A stretch of 64,000 bases of DNA from Flavobacterium zhairuonense (GCF_004352915.1 NZ_SJSY01000076.1:124001-188000); one strand, 5' to 3'; shown: positions 1 to 8,939, counted from the stretch's first letter. Notes: a model not told the origin generated them from the sequence alone. Made by a program: numbers and translations.

Positions 1-2
1 AA

Positions 3-1388
3 CAATCTAACAAAAGTTCAATTTTTAGTCCCAATACAAAATCCTTAAATCAAGCAACCGAAAAAACATATAGTCCGTTAGGTGTTATAGTACTTACTGG
101 TACTTTTTTACTGATGCTAGGTGGTGCTTTTTTAGTGTACCAACTTCAATCTGATTTTGATCAATTTCAATTAGACCGGATAAATTCAAGTTGGGGATTT
201 CCATTCTTAATCTTAGCAACCGTTTTATTCTTTTTCCAAACAGGTTCGTTTTTATATAATCTGTATTTGTATTTCAGATACAAACCAATTGAATCTGTTT
301 CTGACGATTTATTGCCAACTTGCACCGTAATTGTTCCCGCTTATAACGAAGGAAAATTAGTATGGCAAACTTTAATGAGTCTTGCTGAAAGCGATTTCCC
401 TCAGCAAAAGCTTCAATTGTTAGCCATTGATGATGGAAGCAAAGATGATACTTGGTACTGGATGCAACAAGCAAAAATAAAGCTTGGAGATCGTCTTGAA
501 ATTTACCAACAACCGGAAAACAAAGGAAAACGCCACGCATTATACCGCGGATTTGAACTAGGAATTGGTGAAGTTTTTGTAACTGTTGACAGTGATTCAA
601 TTGTAAAAAAAGATACGTTAAGAAATCTTGTAAGTCCGTTCGTTGTTGATAAAAAATGCGGTGCAGTAGCAGGAAATGTTCATGTTTTAAACAATAAAAA
701 AGCTTTGTTGCCAAAAATGCTGAATGTAAGTTTTGTGATGAGTTTTGAATTCATGCGTTCTGCCGAAAGCATGTTGGGATCTGTATTATGCACGCCCGGC
801 TCAGCGGCCGCGTATAGAAAAGATGCGGTATTTGTGTGTCTTCCAGAATGGATCAATCAAACTTTTATGGGACAACCATCAGATATTGGCGAGGATCGAG
901 CAATGACTAATATGATTTTAAAGCAAGGACTACATGTTTTGTTCCAAAGAAATGCCCTCGTTTTGACAAATGTCCCAGAAGAGTACAAAGGCTTATACAA
1001 GATGTTTATAAGATGGGGAAGAAGCAATGTGCGTGAAAATATCATGATGGCACAATATGTTTTTAAAGATTTTAGAAATGAATCTAAATTTGGTGCCAGA
1101 CTTTTATTTTTGAATCAGTCTTTAAAAATAATTATGTCATATCCTTTCTTATTATTTATGCTCTTTTTTATAGCAGTTCATCCAGTGCTGTTTTTTAGCT
1201 CAACGCTTTTAAGCATTATGATCGTATCTACTTTTTCAGTATTATTTTATGCTAAAAGATATAGTTTTTCGGATGCTTTTTGGGCGTATTCATATAGCAT
1301 ATTTTATACTTTCAGCTTATTCTGGATAACGCCTTATGCTATTGCAACAGCTAATAAAAAAGGGTGGCTGACACGTGGTTTATCTTAA
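3..1388 (+). CDS. Membrane glycosyltransferase family 2 (5' end outside window)
   Basis: Family 2 glycosyltransferase of the processive, membrane-bound type (hyaluronan/chitin/poly-GlcNAc synthase-like). Numbering from the internal Met at 114: nucleotide-binding TVIVPAYNEG at 71-80, IDDGSKDD near 105-112, the metal-binding DSD at 159-161, the catalytic-base motif GEDRA at 259-263, and RWGRS at 300-304, the counterpart of the (Q/R)xxRW acceptor motif. Hydrophobic helices flank the catalytic domain, including one pair near residues 345-385. The reading frame has no stop back to base 3, and the bases before 114 encode another apparent membrane helix, so the true start lies before the window and Met-114 is internal. 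The polymer made cannot be told from sequence alone. The downstream gene is convergent. Confidence 0.87.
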   Translation, partial: QSNKSSIFSPNTKSLNQATEKTYSPLGVIVLTGTFLLMLGGAFLVYQLQSDFDQFQLDRINSSWGFPFLILATVLFFFQTGSFLYNLYLYFRYKPIESVSDDLLPTCTVIVPAYNEGKLVWQTLMSLAESDFPQQKLQLLAIDDGSKDDTWYWMQQAKIKLGDRLEIYQQPENKGKRHALYRGFELGIGEVFVTVDSDSIVKKDTLRNLVSPFVVDKKCGAVAGNVHVLNNKKALLPKMLNVSFVMSFEFMRSAESMLGSVLCTPGSAAAYRKDAVFVCLPEWINQTFMGQPSDIGEDRAMTNMILKQGLHVLFQRNALVLTNVPEEYKGLYKMFIRWGRSNVRENIMMAQYVFKDFRNESKFGARLLFLNQSLKIIMSYPFLLFMLFFIAVHPVLFFSSTLLSIMIVSTFSVLFYAKRYSFSDAFWAYSYSIFYTFSLFWITPYAIATANKKGWLTRGLS

Positions 1389-1411
1389 ATAACTTAAAGT
1401 TTTTGAAATAC

Positions 1412-1455
1412 AAAAACCTTCAGAACCTTGCATTTTAGGCCCTGAAGGTTTTTAT
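1412..1455. terminator. Bidirectional intrinsic terminator
   Basis: A stem of about 12 bp (AAAAACCTTCAG paired with CTGAAGGTTTTT) with T-runs on both sides sits between the convergent glycosyltransferase and Ntn-hydrolase genes, so it can serve both. Confidence 0.75.
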
Positions 1456-1457
1456 TT

Positions 1458-2513
1458 TTAATCTAACCCTGCAAATTTAAATGGCGCCGTAGCTTGAAAA
1501 TTCATGGAAGATTCTCCAGAATAATTTTCATTATTGGCTAAACTTAGTTTTCGAACTTTAGCTTTCTCGCTAAAATCTAGTTTACTGAATTCCACCCAAA
1601 CCACATTCGGATTTAAAACATTATCGAAATAATACACTAGATTTTTTTGATCTGCAACAGTTCTCCATCGCGTCGAGGATATATTTGGTTCTGTTGCTGA
1701 AGAAATTCCGAGTGGTACAGAACAATTCCTAATTACACCAAAAACACTGGCAAGCGCAGTTCTTGTATTATCTGTTTTCGGAATCGCATCAATGTAATAG
1801 TGAGCACGAACAAAACGATCGGCAGCTCTGTTGGTTCCAGGCAACATAATTGTTCCTGGAATACTTTTCCAATACGTATTTATTGCCAATTGCTCATCAA
1901 AAATAGGGGAGTTTGTCATCGCAACATAGCTTCTGTCATGATGAATAACCAATTTTCCATTTATGTATTCAAAAATCGCATTATCTCCAGAAGCATCAGA
2001 AATCGACAAGTGTACCGTTGCAAAAATATCTGTTCCAGGAATATGCGACGATGTTACCGTAAAGTCATTTTTCCCTAAAGCATTTACAGCTTCAGAAACC
2101 GTAGAAAAATTATCCAAAACATATTGAAGCCACAATGAAACCGCCAAGCCTTTTGTTTTGCCGTTTTTCTCAAATTGGGGATAAACAGATTCAACAAGCC
2201 ATAATAAATTTCCAACTAAACCTTTTTCATTCATTCCGTCAGACGAAGCAATATCCCAAGAACTTGTTACAACGCTTCCGTACTTTGATTTCCATTTAAC
2301 TGAATTATTCCCTGCTTCGCCAAACCTTTCCATTCCTCTTGGAAAAACCCATAAATTAGCTGGTATTTCACCTCTCCAGTCCATTGAACGTGCTGTAAGA
2401 ATTGTGCCATTCAGTCCTTGATAAACAATTCTTGTACAAGCGAAAATTTTTCCATTATAAATTATTGTGCTTAAAAAAGCAAAAACGATCAAAATTCTAT
2501 TTTTTGTCTTCAT
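1458..2513 (-). CDS. Choloylglycine hydrolase / penicillin V acylase family Ntn-hydrolase, exported
   Basis: Linear amide C-N hydrolase of the Ntn superfamily. An N-terminal signal sequence of about 25 residues ends at FAC, so that signal cleavage would expose Cys26 as the N-terminal nucleophile. Counting Cys26 as 1, Arg17 and Asp20 (TARSMDW) fall where the family has its Arg and Asp catalytic partners. Length (351 residues) fits the family. The protein should act in the periplasm or on the surface. The substrate is unknown: family members cleave conjugated bile salts, penicillin V or acyl-homoserine lactones, and a free-living flavobacterium makes bile salts less likely. It is a single gene between two terminators. 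Confidence 0.85.
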   Translation of the reverse strand: MKTKNRILIVFAFLSTIIYNGKIFACTRIVYQGLNGTILTARSMDWRGEIPANLWVFPRGMERFGEAGNNSVKWKSKYGSVVTSSWDIASSDGMNEKGLVGNLLWLVESVYPQFEKNGKTKGLAVSLWLQYVLDNFSTVSEAVNALGKNDFTVTSSHIPGTDIFATVHLSISDASGDNAIFEYINGKLVIHHDRSYVAMTNSPIFDEQLAINTYWKSIPGTIMLPGTNRAADRFVRAHYYIDAIPKTDNTRTALASVFGVIRNCSVPLGISSATEPNISSTRWRTVADQKNLVYYFDNVLNPNVVWVEFSKLDFSEKAKVRKLSLANNENYSGESSMNFQATAPFKFAGLD

Positions 2514-2558
2514 ACAGCTAACTTTTACATTATTATAAACTAATGTCGATAAACAAAA

Positions 2559-2591
2559 AAACTCCTAAAGTTTGAGATCATTTAGGAGTTT
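2559..2591 (-). terminator. Intrinsic terminator of the lipoprotein gene
   Basis: An 11-bp perfect stem (AAACTCCTAAA / TTTAGGAGTTT) with an 11-base loop, running into T-rich sequence on the minus strand, just downstream of the lipocalin-like lipoprotein gene. Confidence 0.7.
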
Positions 2592-2634
2592 AGATTTTCT
2601 TATGTGGTTATTGTTTATTGCGAGTCAAGGAAAC

Positions 2635-3009
2635 TTAAATCTTTTTAAGAGTCAATTTCACTTCTTCAGCCTCTAAAATTAATTCGTCTTTGGTGATTGT
2701 GCTTACACAAGGCCATGGAGTGCCTGTTTCGTCTTTAATTACAAGACTTTTCCCTTTTTTAGTTAAAGCATAAGTACCATCTGTCATCTCTCTTAGTAAA
2801 AAACCTGTTACATGACCATCTTCAGTAAAAGTCAATTGACCATTAGTAAGAATTACATTTTTCAATGAATCAGAAAGTGGTTTTTTATTTGCTTCAACAG
2901 CAGTAACTTTCCAAGAACTTACTAATTCATTTCTTTTTGCTTTATTGCAAGAAAGAATTAATACTGCAGATAATAAAATTCCGAAGATAAATAATTTAGA
3001 TTTTTTCAT
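2635..3009 (-). CDS. Small lipoprotein, lipocalin-like
   Basis: A 124-residue protein with a lipoprotein signal: charged start, hydrophobic stretch and lipobox ILSC, with the lipidated Cys at 21. The mature part begins with a conserved-looking SSWKVTAVE, followed by alternating beta-type segments, as in the lipocalin-like lipoproteins common in Bacteroidota. It is probably anchored in the outer or inner membrane. The ligand is unknown. It is monocistronic with its own terminator. Confidence 0.65.
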   Translation of the reverse strand: MKKSKLFIFGILLSAVLILSCNKAKRNELVSSWKVTAVEANKKPLSDSLKNVILTNGQLTFTEDGHVTGFLLREMTDGTYALTKKGKSLVIKDETGTPWPCVSTITKDELILEAEEVKLTLKKI

Positions 3010-3186
3010 AATTCTGTGATTAAAAAATTAGACAGGAAAAGTTACAAAAAAAAACAATATTTAACATCTTTGTAATCAAATATTTAAATTCGTTTGGAAA
3101 GCCTTGAATCTACTAGGGATTTCCATTTTAACAAATGACAATTTATTAATTTCTAAATTATCTAGGCTTGTCTCAAATCGCAAATT

Positions 3187-4119
3187 TTAATTCAGCGTAA
3201 GCTCTCCAAGAATCTCTTCATACAAAAATGGCCCACCAGGATATGTGGCAGTATAATCCAGATTCATCCAGACTTGGCCGCGCTCATCGATATGATAATG
3301 AATAGTTTTGCCGTAACTTTCTTTTACAAAAAGCACATTTTTTATGAGATAATTTACTTTTTCCAAATCAATCATAGAACCAATCAATATTTCTGGATAA
3401 ATATGGCCTTTTGTATGAATAAGACGTGGAGTGCCACCAATTGCACGGATTGCTGCTGCCATTAATATCGAATGATCGTCACAATCTCCAGAAAAATATT
3501 CTAGTGATTCACTTGCCGTTGCAATATAATCGCCGTCTTTCGGGTCATTTACATAATTCCAGCGTCCATTGATTTCTTTAAACACAGCAAAACACTGAAT
3601 AATAGTTCTGTAATCTGAATATCCTCTAATTCCTTTAAAATGCTTATTGGCACTCATAATGGCGAAATTGCGCACTTTTGGATTTTGATATTCGATTGCA
3701 TTTATAATTTTTGATCGATTTGGGAAAGGAAGCAATTTTGCTACAATAATATCTTGCGGATAAGGATTGTCAGACATGGTATAAATCATCGAATTATAAT
3801 CTTCAGATATTTCGCTGAAACCATAATTCCCAATTACAGTACCATAAAATAATACCAGCAAATAAACTGCGACACAAAGAATAATTATAGTTCTAAGCAG
3901 CATCAGTAAAAAGAATATTACTGCAAAAACAAATATAAAAATGAAGACGCGATCTAAATTGAAAGCCCAATTTAAATCGCGGAGATTTTGATGCAGAATG
4001 ATGAAAATCGGAATCGTTATCAAAAGACTCAACAGCATAATAATAATCCTGTCATACGGCGATTTTACCTGTAATTTGGATTTTAATTGCGGGAAGTCAA
4101 TTTTAGGGAAATTCATCAT
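3187..4119 (-). CDS. Membrane-anchored transglutaminase-like protein
   Basis: The N-terminal 100 residues hold three hydrophobic segments (about 24-44, 57-76 and 77-95). The C-terminal half is a transglutaminase-like domain with the core motif GDCDDHS, putting the catalytic Cys at 213. A His near 239 (TKGHIYPE) and an Asp near 292 (NLDYTA) complete the likely Cys-His-Asp triad. Such domains act as cysteine peptidases or amidases. The gene lies 18 bases downstream of the substrate-binding-protein gene on the same strand, so the two are probably co-transcribed. The substrate is unknown. Confidence 0.75.
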   Translation of the reverse strand: MMNFPKIDFPQLKSKLQVKSPYDRIIIMLLSLLITIPIFIILHQNLRDLNWAFNLDRVFIFIFVFAVIFFLLMLLRTIIILCVAVYLLVLFYGTVIGNYGFSEISEDYNSMIYTMSDNPYPQDIIVAKLLPFPNRSKIINAIEYQNPKVRNFAIMSANKHFKGIRGYSDYRTIIQCFAVFKEINGRWNYVNDPKDGDYIATASESLEYFSGDCDDHSILMAAAIRAIGGTPRLIHTKGHIYPEILIGSMIDLEKVNYLIKNVLFVKESYGKTIHYHIDERGQVWMNLDYTATYPGGPFLYEEILGELTLN

Positions 4120-4137
4120 AAAAAATCAAAGCAGTTT

Positions 4138-4989
4138 TTACAGCGCTTTTACCGTTTCAACAAAAGTACTTTTTTTATCAATAATTCCGAGATCAAATAA
4201 TTGATTTTGAATTTTGATAAAAGCTTTTTCGCTCAAATGCTTTTGTGACCACTGTGTCAGTTTCAACCACTCGCGTATATCTTCTTTTTTTTGCTTAAAA
4301 AGTTCTGCTAATGTTTTGTCAATATTCGGAATTTGAGCAAAATCCTGCGTTGTTTTGTTGATTACTTCAAGTATTTTCTCCATCACTTTTGGATTTTTTT
4401 TCAAAAATTCGTCGCGTACCGCAATTACAAACGATGGCCATGGAGTAGGGCAATCGCCAACACGTCTAAAAATGCCTTTATCAACAAGAGGTTTTGTCAT
4501 AAAACGTTCCCACATAAAATAATCTGCGGTCCCATTTGTTAAAGCTTCAACAGCGCCATCAATTGTGTTGATGATCTCAAATTTCAATTCGTCTTGTTTC
4601 CAGCCTTGTTCAGCAGCATTTACGTATGCCATCAGTTGTGAACCTGATCCAATTCTAGAAATCGCTACTTTTTTGTTTTCTAAATCCTTTACAGTCTGAA
4701 AATCTGATTTTGCGGCAACATGGATTCCCCAAATTAAAGGAGATTGCACATAAATCTGAACAATTTTGCTTGGATTTCCTGCCAAAATATCTTTGACAAT
4801 TCCTTCGGTCAATATTACAGCTATATCAGCATCACCGTCACGCAGCATTTGGCACATTTTGCCCGTTCCTTCGGGAATATCCTTCCATTGCAAATCAATA
4901 TTTTCAGCCTCAAACTCGCCATTTTCAATGCATAAATGCCATGGCAAGTTGAAGTGTTCAGGAACACCCACAATGTTTACGGTTTTCAT
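4138..4989 (-). CDS. Solitary type-2 periplasmic-binding-fold protein without signal peptide (Ca3427/NMT1-like)
   Basis: A 283-residue PBP2-fold protein related to NMT1/THI5/SsuA-type binding proteins. The N-terminus (VNIVGVPEHFNLPWHLCIEN) is the first ligand-binding strand and helix, and MLRDGDADIAVILTEGI is the typical 'reduce and test' segment. There is no signal peptide or lipobox, since the fold begins at residue 3, and no permease or ATPase gene is nearby. The motif GVPEHF and overall length recall the cytosolic PBP2 subfamily typified by Candida Ca3427. That assignment is from memory of the family and should be treated as tentative. It may be an enzyme-like or sensing protein rather than a transporter part. 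It is followed by the membrane transglutaminase gene. Confidence 0.7.
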   Translation of the reverse strand: MKTVNIVGVPEHFNLPWHLCIENGEFEAENIDLQWKDIPEGTGKMCQMLRDGDADIAVILTEGIVKDILAGNPSKIVQIYVQSPLIWGIHVAAKSDFQTVKDLENKKVAISRIGSGSQLMAYVNAAEQGWKQDELKFEIINTIDGAVEALTNGTADYFMWERFMTKPLVDKGIFRRVGDCPTPWPSFVIAVRDEFLKKNPKVMEKILEVINKTTQDFAQIPNIDKTLAELFKQKKEDIREWLKLTQWSQKHLSEKAFIKIQNQLFDLGIIDKKSTFVETVKAL

Positions 4990-5042
4990 TACAGTTTTAA
5001 GTTTAAGTTAAGTTTGGTATGCGTATCCTTAAGTTTGTTTGT

Positions 5043-5516
5043 TTAGTTTTTCAATAAATCAGTCCGATGTTTGTCTGAAAGACAGGGCTCAGCATATTCT
5101 ATTATTTCTTGGGCTTCATATTCATTCAAAATACTTCGTACTAACGAATAATCAACATCGCGAACTATTTCGACAGCAAATAAAGTTTCATTTAAGCCTT
5201 CGGATTGGCAATTAATCGCTTTTAATTTTTCTCTTATGATTTCCTGATCAAAACCTTTTTCTAAAATTAAGACCTGAACAATTGAATTACCCGAGTTTTC
5301 AATTGTTTCCTTATATACAAAACGATTTTCTTTTTCGTCAAATTCAGCGTAAAATAAATCTTCTGTTGCAATAAGAGGCCCAAAAAATGGAATATTATCC
5401 AATTTAAAAAGGCCTTTTTCTAAATCTATAATTTCAGCCCACATGGTTTCTGAAACATTGTCTTCTAAATAATCGCTGTAGTATTTAAAAAGTATTTTTT
5501 TGTGTGTTTCTGTCAT
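5043..5516 (-). CDS. DUF4265 domain protein
   Basis: A 157-residue cytosolic protein. The segment ETMWAEIIDLEKGLFKLDNI followed by PFFGPLIATEDLFYAE matches the DUF4265 pattern (WA.....G.y.LdNiPFf....a..D). Function is unknown. It is separated from its neighbours by short AT-rich spacers and shows no membrane or export signal. Confidence 0.7.
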   Translation of the reverse strand: MTETHKKILFKYYSDYLEDNVSETMWAEIIDLEKGLFKLDNIPFFGPLIATEDLFYAEFDEKENRFVYKETIENSGNSIVQVLILEKGFDQEIIREKLKAINCQSEGLNETLFAVEIVRDVDYSLVRSILNEYEAQEIIEYAEPCLSDKHRTDLLKN

Positions 5517-5575
5517 TCTTTAATCTGAAATTTTTTTACTATCCCGATCCCTTGCTAATTTCGGCAATGGTTTCG

Positions 5576-5620
5576 AATTATCTAATTATCAAATTGACTA
5601 ATTATCTAATGGTCTAATTT
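5576..5620. repeat. Degenerate ATTATCTAATT-type spacer repeat
   Basis: Several degenerate copies of ATTATCTAATT in both orientations fill the spacer between the DUF4265 and VOC genes. The same word type recurs near 6491-6527 and in the hisF-hisA spacer at 47350-47440. Confidence 0.5.
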
Positions 5621-5622
5621 TT

Positions 5623-6015
5623 CTATTCTATTTCGCTTATTTCAGCTTTTAATGGTGATATAACAATTCTGTATCCATCCGGATCTTGAATCATTTTTCC
5701 GTTTTCATTCCAAAATGGATTTGCTGCAGTTATAGTTGAAATATTATGATGTTCGATTTTGCTTATCAAGTTATTATAGTCTAAAATTGATTTTGGATAA
5801 AGCACAACAACATCATCTTCATCAAAGGTATGTTTGGCTTTGTTATTTGATTGCGTAAATTCAAAATGCCATTCTAAACCTGATTTGCCAATAAAAATAC
5901 CGTTGTAATTATTATGATTTTGAAACTCTCCCAATTGTTCAAAACCCAGAACATTTACATAAAAATCTTCAATTTTCTTTAAATCATCGGTGTGACGCGC
6001 AACTCTTAAAAACAT
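5623..6015 (-). CDS. VOC (glyoxalase/bleomycin resistance fold) family protein
   Basis: A 130-residue single-domain VOC protein. It opens with RVARHTDDLKKIEDFYVNVL and GFEQLG, the usual first beta-alpha unit, and ends with the typical IQDPDGYRIVISP, where the last Glu or Asp ligand would fall. The metal-binding set is not complete enough to name an enzyme: the first His is in RHTDD, and other ligands are uncertain. It lies five bases downstream of the DinB gene and is probably co-transcribed with it. Confidence 0.8.
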   Translation of the reverse strand: MFLRVARHTDDLKKIEDFYVNVLGFEQLGEFQNHNNYNGIFIGKSGLEWHFEFTQSNNKAKHTFDEDDVVVLYPKSILDYNNLISKIEHHNISTITAANPFWNENGKMIQDPDGYRIVISPLKAEISEIE

Positions 6016-6020
6016 ATATT

Positions 6021-6461
6021 TTAGGATTTTATCTGATTGATATGATGTTCTAAATGTTCTACATAATCGGTCATAAGAAACCTTAAGTCGATTATAGATT
6101 CGTCGCTTAATACAATTTTATAATCTAAAGCCTTCTCATCAACAGATTTCATGATTCTCAAGATTTGCTTATTGAGTACAAACCATAATTTGATTAGTTC
6201 ATCAATATCCATTATTTGATACTGATTCAAATTTACCAAATCCATTTGATTATAGGGCCTGTGCTTATAAGGTTTCTCTATATAATTGATTTCTGTAAAG
6301 CGTACTAAATTATGAATAGCTGAATCCACCAAATGCCCTAAAATTTCTTTTCTTGACCATTTTCCTGGCTTTTTCTCTTGTAAAACATTTTGACTAATTT
6401 CGGGAAAATAGTTCACATTTTCCTTTAATAATATTTCAAATTTAAGAATAGCATCTTCCAT
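6021..6461 (-). CDS. DinB-family four-helix protein
   Basis: A 146-residue helical protein of the DinB/YfiT type. It carries KWSRKEILGHLVDSAIHN, with the first metal-binding His at the GHLVDSA helix, and a C-terminal YVEHLEHHINQI, providing the paired His ligands. The family includes metal-dependent thiol transferases and proteins of unknown function. It is followed immediately by the VOC gene. The substrate cannot be inferred. Confidence 0.8.
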   Translation of the reverse strand: MEDAILKFEILLKENVNYFPEISQNVLQEKKPGKWSRKEILGHLVDSAIHNLVRFTEINYIEKPYKHRPYNQMDLVNLNQYQIMDIDELIKLWFVLNKQILRIMKSVDEKALDYKIVLSDESIIDLRFLMTDYVEHLEHHINQIKS

Positions 6462-6526
6462 GAACTATTTATTTTTTTGAATTGATTAAAACAATTACCA
6501 AATTATCTCATTGACAAATCTTCTAA

Positions 6527-7396
6527 TTATTTTTGCGCCAGTTTGTTCAATGTATAAGCAATAAGCTCATCTACAGCTTTATAAGGATCTTCACTAAAAG
6601 TTCCAGATGCACGATTCGCAATAATTGCATTTAATGATAACGCATTATGTCCTAAAAGTGCAGAAAGGCCATAAATAGCAGCAGTTTCCATTTCTAAATT
6701 AGTGATTTTTGTTCCGTCAAAATCGAAGTTATCCATTTTGTTGTTTAATTCTTCATCTTGGATATTCAAACGCAAAACACGTCCTTGAGGCCCGTAAAAA
6801 CCGCCGGCAGTTGCAGTAATTCCTTTAAAAATTCGATCCGATTCAATGAATTTCTCTAATTCTTCTGAACACGCAATTGCATAAGGTCTTCCTTTTCTAA
6901 TATCCCAATTGGTATGCGTAATAAATGCGTCTTCAATGGCAGCATTTGAAACATCATCGATCAAATAGGAGCGAAGCATATTGTCAAGCCCAAGTCCAAA
7001 TTTTGACATTACAAAGCTGTCAACAGGAATATCTTCCTGCAGAGAGCCTGAAGTTCCAATTCTGATAATATTCAACGAAGTCAGCTTTTCTTTCGGCGTT
7101 CGTGTTTCTAAATCGATATTTACCAAAGCATCTAATTCATTCAAAACAATATCGATATTATCTGGGCCAATTCCGGTTGAAATTACTGAAAGACGTTTTC
7201 CTTTATAAATTCCCGTTTGAGTCTTAAACTCCCTTTTTTGCGTTGAAAATTCAATCGAATCAAAAAATTGAGTGATTTTTTCTACTCTATTTTGATCTCC
7301 AACAAATATGATGTCGTGTGCAATATGTTCAGGACGAAGGTTCAAATGGTAAACACTTCCGTCTGGGTTAAGTATTAATTCTGAGTTTTGTATCAT
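6527..7396 (-). CDS. Nucleoside phosphorylase (uridine-phosphorylase-like)
   Basis: A 289-residue nucleoside phosphorylase I-type protein. IIFVGDQNRVEKI is the N-terminal phosphate-binding region, ISTGIGPDNIDIVLNEL the conserved STGIG motif, RIGTSGSLQEDIPVDSFV the GTSG phosphate/ribose motif, and TNLEMETAAIYGLSALLG the EMETAA nucleoside-binding motif. It should cleave pyrimidine or purine nucleosides with phosphate in the salvage pathway. Uridine phosphorylase is the nearest description, but base specificity is not certain. It appears monocistronic. Confidence 0.88.
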   Translation of the reverse strand: MIQNSELILNPDGSVYHLNLRPEHIAHDIIFVGDQNRVEKITQFFDSIEFSTQKREFKTQTGIYKGKRLSVISTGIGPDNIDIVLNELDALVNIDLETRTPKEKLTSLNIIRIGTSGSLQEDIPVDSFVMSKFGLGLDNMLRSYLIDDVSNAAIEDAFITHTNWDIRKGRPYAIACSEELEKFIESDRIFKGITATAGGFYGPQGRVLRLNIQDEELNNKMDNFDFDGTKITNLEMETAAIYGLSALLGHNALSLNAIIANRASGTFSEDPYKAVDELIAYTLNKLAQK

Positions 7397-7482
7397 TTTT
7401 TTTAGATGCTAAGGTTCTGAGTGGCTAAGATTCTAAGTTTTTTTTCAGATTCACATAACTTGAAACCTGAAACTTTAAACTT

Positions 7483-7815
7483 TTAGCCTCCTACACGTTT
7501 TGTTTTAAATCCTTTTTCTTTTAAGATTGCCATGATTTTATCGCGATAATCACCTTGAATAATGATTGAATCGTCTTTAAAAGTTCCGCCAACGCTAAGT
7601 TTTGTTTTGATTTCTTTGGCTAAGATTTTAAAATCTTCGTCTGACCCTTCATAACCTTCAATAATTGTGGTTGCTTTTCCTTTGCGTTTCTCAAATTTAC
7701 AAATCATTGGCTCTTTTTGAACATATAATACATGCTCTTTGGCCTGAATTTCTTCGGGTTCATTTGATTCAACGTGATCAGGAAATAAGTTTTTTAATTG
7801 ATCTTTAAAGTCCAT
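7483..7815 (-). CDS. SUI1/YciH-family translation factor
   Basis: A 110-residue protein with a C-terminal SUI1 (eIF1-like) domain. RKGKATTIIEGYEGSDEDF is the typical RxGK..T.I.G......L segment, followed by GGTFKDDSIIIQGDYRD, the conserved GG..k...I.iQGd motif. The N-terminal 40 residues are a charged leader. Bacterial homologues (YciH) bind the 30S subunit near the P site and may influence start-codon fidelity. The gene is single. Confidence 0.85.
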   Translation of the reverse strand: MDFKDQLKNLFPDHVESNEPEEIQAKEHVLYVQKEPMICKFEKRKGKATTIIEGYEGSDEDFKILAKEIKTKLSVGGTFKDDSIIIQGDYRDKIMAILKEKGFKTKRVGG

Positions 7816-7867
7816 AATTTTATTATTCTAAAAAAATAAATTCCAACTATAAAAGTATTTAAAAATT

Positions 7868-7905
7868 AAATTCCAAACTCCAATAAAGCTTGGAATTTGG
7901 AATTT
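7868..7905 (-). terminator. Hairpin terminator after the oxygenase gene
   Basis: Arms AAATTCCAAACTCCAA and TTGGAATTTGGAATTT pair with one mismatch around a six-base loop, then A/T-rich sequence. It lies 25 bases beyond the end of the minus-strand oxygenase gene. A close relative of this hairpin occurs at 41541-41577. Confidence 0.6.
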
Positions 7906-7929
7906 TAATATTGAAATCTATTTAAGTTT

Positions 7930-8880
7930 TTATTTTTTGATTAAACCTAAATCTACTAAACGTTCGTATAAATAATCTCCAGCTGTGATATCTTCAAATT
8001 TCTTAGGATTCTCAGCATCAATGCAATTTTCCAAACAATCCAATCGCATATCACTCACTGGATGCATGAAAAACGGAACAGAATAACGAGACGTTCCCCA
8101 TAATTCTCTTGGCGGATTTACTACTTGGTGAATCGTTGATTTTAATTTATTGTTTGTATGTCTTGACAACATGTCTCCAACATTGATAACTAATTCATCA
8201 TCAGCTGCAATAGCATCAATCCATTCACCGTCATGATTTTGAACTTGCAATCCTTTTCCTTGCGCTCCCATCAACAACGTAATCAAGTTGATATCACCAT
8301 GCGCCGCTGCACGAATGGCATTTTCTGGCTCAGAAGTAATAGGAGGATAGTGGATTGGTCTTAAAATAGAGTTTCCTTCTTTTGCATATTGATCAAAATA
8401 AAACTCATCTAAACCTAAATGTAAAGCTAAAGCTCTCAGCACATAAACACCTGTTTTTTCAAGCATTTGGTATGCATCTTTACCTACTTCATTAAAGCGA
8501 GGCAATTCTTTTACTTCAACATTGTCTGGGTATTCTGAAGCCCATCTTGAATCTTTGTCAACGTATTGGCCAAAATGCCAAAATTCTTTCAAATCTCCTT
8601 CTTTGCGTCCTTTAGCATGTTCTTTTCCAAAAGATACATAACCTCTTTGTCCGCCAATACCAGGAATTTCATAATTATGCTTAGTTTCTATTGGCAAAGC
8701 GAAAAATTTTCTAATTTCGCTATAAAGCTCGTCTACCAATTGGTCATCTAAGAAATGACCTTTTAAGGCTACGAAGCCAATGTTTTCAAATGCACTGCCG
8801 ATTTCATTTACAAATTTTTGTTTACGTTTCGGGTCGTCCGAAAGGAAATCACGTAAGTCTACACTAGGAATGTTTTGCAT
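7930..8880 (-). CDS. 2-oxoglutarate/Fe(II)-dependent oxygenase, isopenicillin-N-synthase-like
   Basis: A 316-residue oxygenase of the IPNS-like plant-type family. The N-terminal DIOX_N domain covers about 1-110. The catalytic jelly roll holds His194-x-Asp196 (AAHGDINL), His251 (STIHQVV) and Arg265-x-Ser267 (SRYSVPFF), that is, the full HxD..H iron triad plus the RxS co-substrate clamp. The substrate is unknown; homologues in flavobacteria are annotated only at family level. It diverges from the E1 dehydrogenase gene, with a TACCTTTG box in the shared upstream region. Confidence 0.85.
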   Translation of the reverse strand: MQNIPSVDLRDFLSDDPKRKQKFVNEIGSAFENIGFVALKGHFLDDQLVDELYSEIRKFFALPIETKHNYEIPGIGGQRGYVSFGKEHAKGRKEGDLKEFWHFGQYVDKDSRWASEYPDNVEVKELPRFNEVGKDAYQMLEKTGVYVLRALALHLGLDEFYFDQYAKEGNSILRPIHYPPITSEPENAIRAAAHGDINLITLLMGAQGKGLQVQNHDGEWIDAIAADDELVINVGDMLSRHTNNKLKSTIHQVVNPPRELWGTSRYSVPFFMHPVSDMRLDCLENCIDAENPKKFEDITAGDYLYERLVDLGLIKK

Positions 8881-8904
8881 ACTTTACATTTTTTATTTAA
8901 AGAT

Positions 8905-8926
8905 GAAAGGTGTCGAAAAACCTTTC
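8905..8926 (-). other. 5'-leader hairpin of the oxygenase gene
   Basis: GAAAGGTGTCGAAAAACCTTTC can form a short hairpin between the predicted promoter box and the oxygenase start. No riboswitch family is recognised. Confidence 0.3.
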
Positions 8927-8931
8927 AGAAA

Positions 8932-8939
8932 CAAAGGTA
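8932..8939 (-). promoter_or_regulatory. -7 promoter box of the oxygenase gene
   Basis: On the minus strand this reads TACCTTTG, an exact TAnnTTTG match to the Bacteroidota -7 consensus, about 50 bases before the oxygenase start. No clear -33 TTTG was seen at the usual distance. Confidence 0.45.

Noticed and set aside
274..714. Minus-strand open frame of 146 codons
   Set aside because: It lies wholly within the glycosyltransferase gene in another frame and has no family signature.
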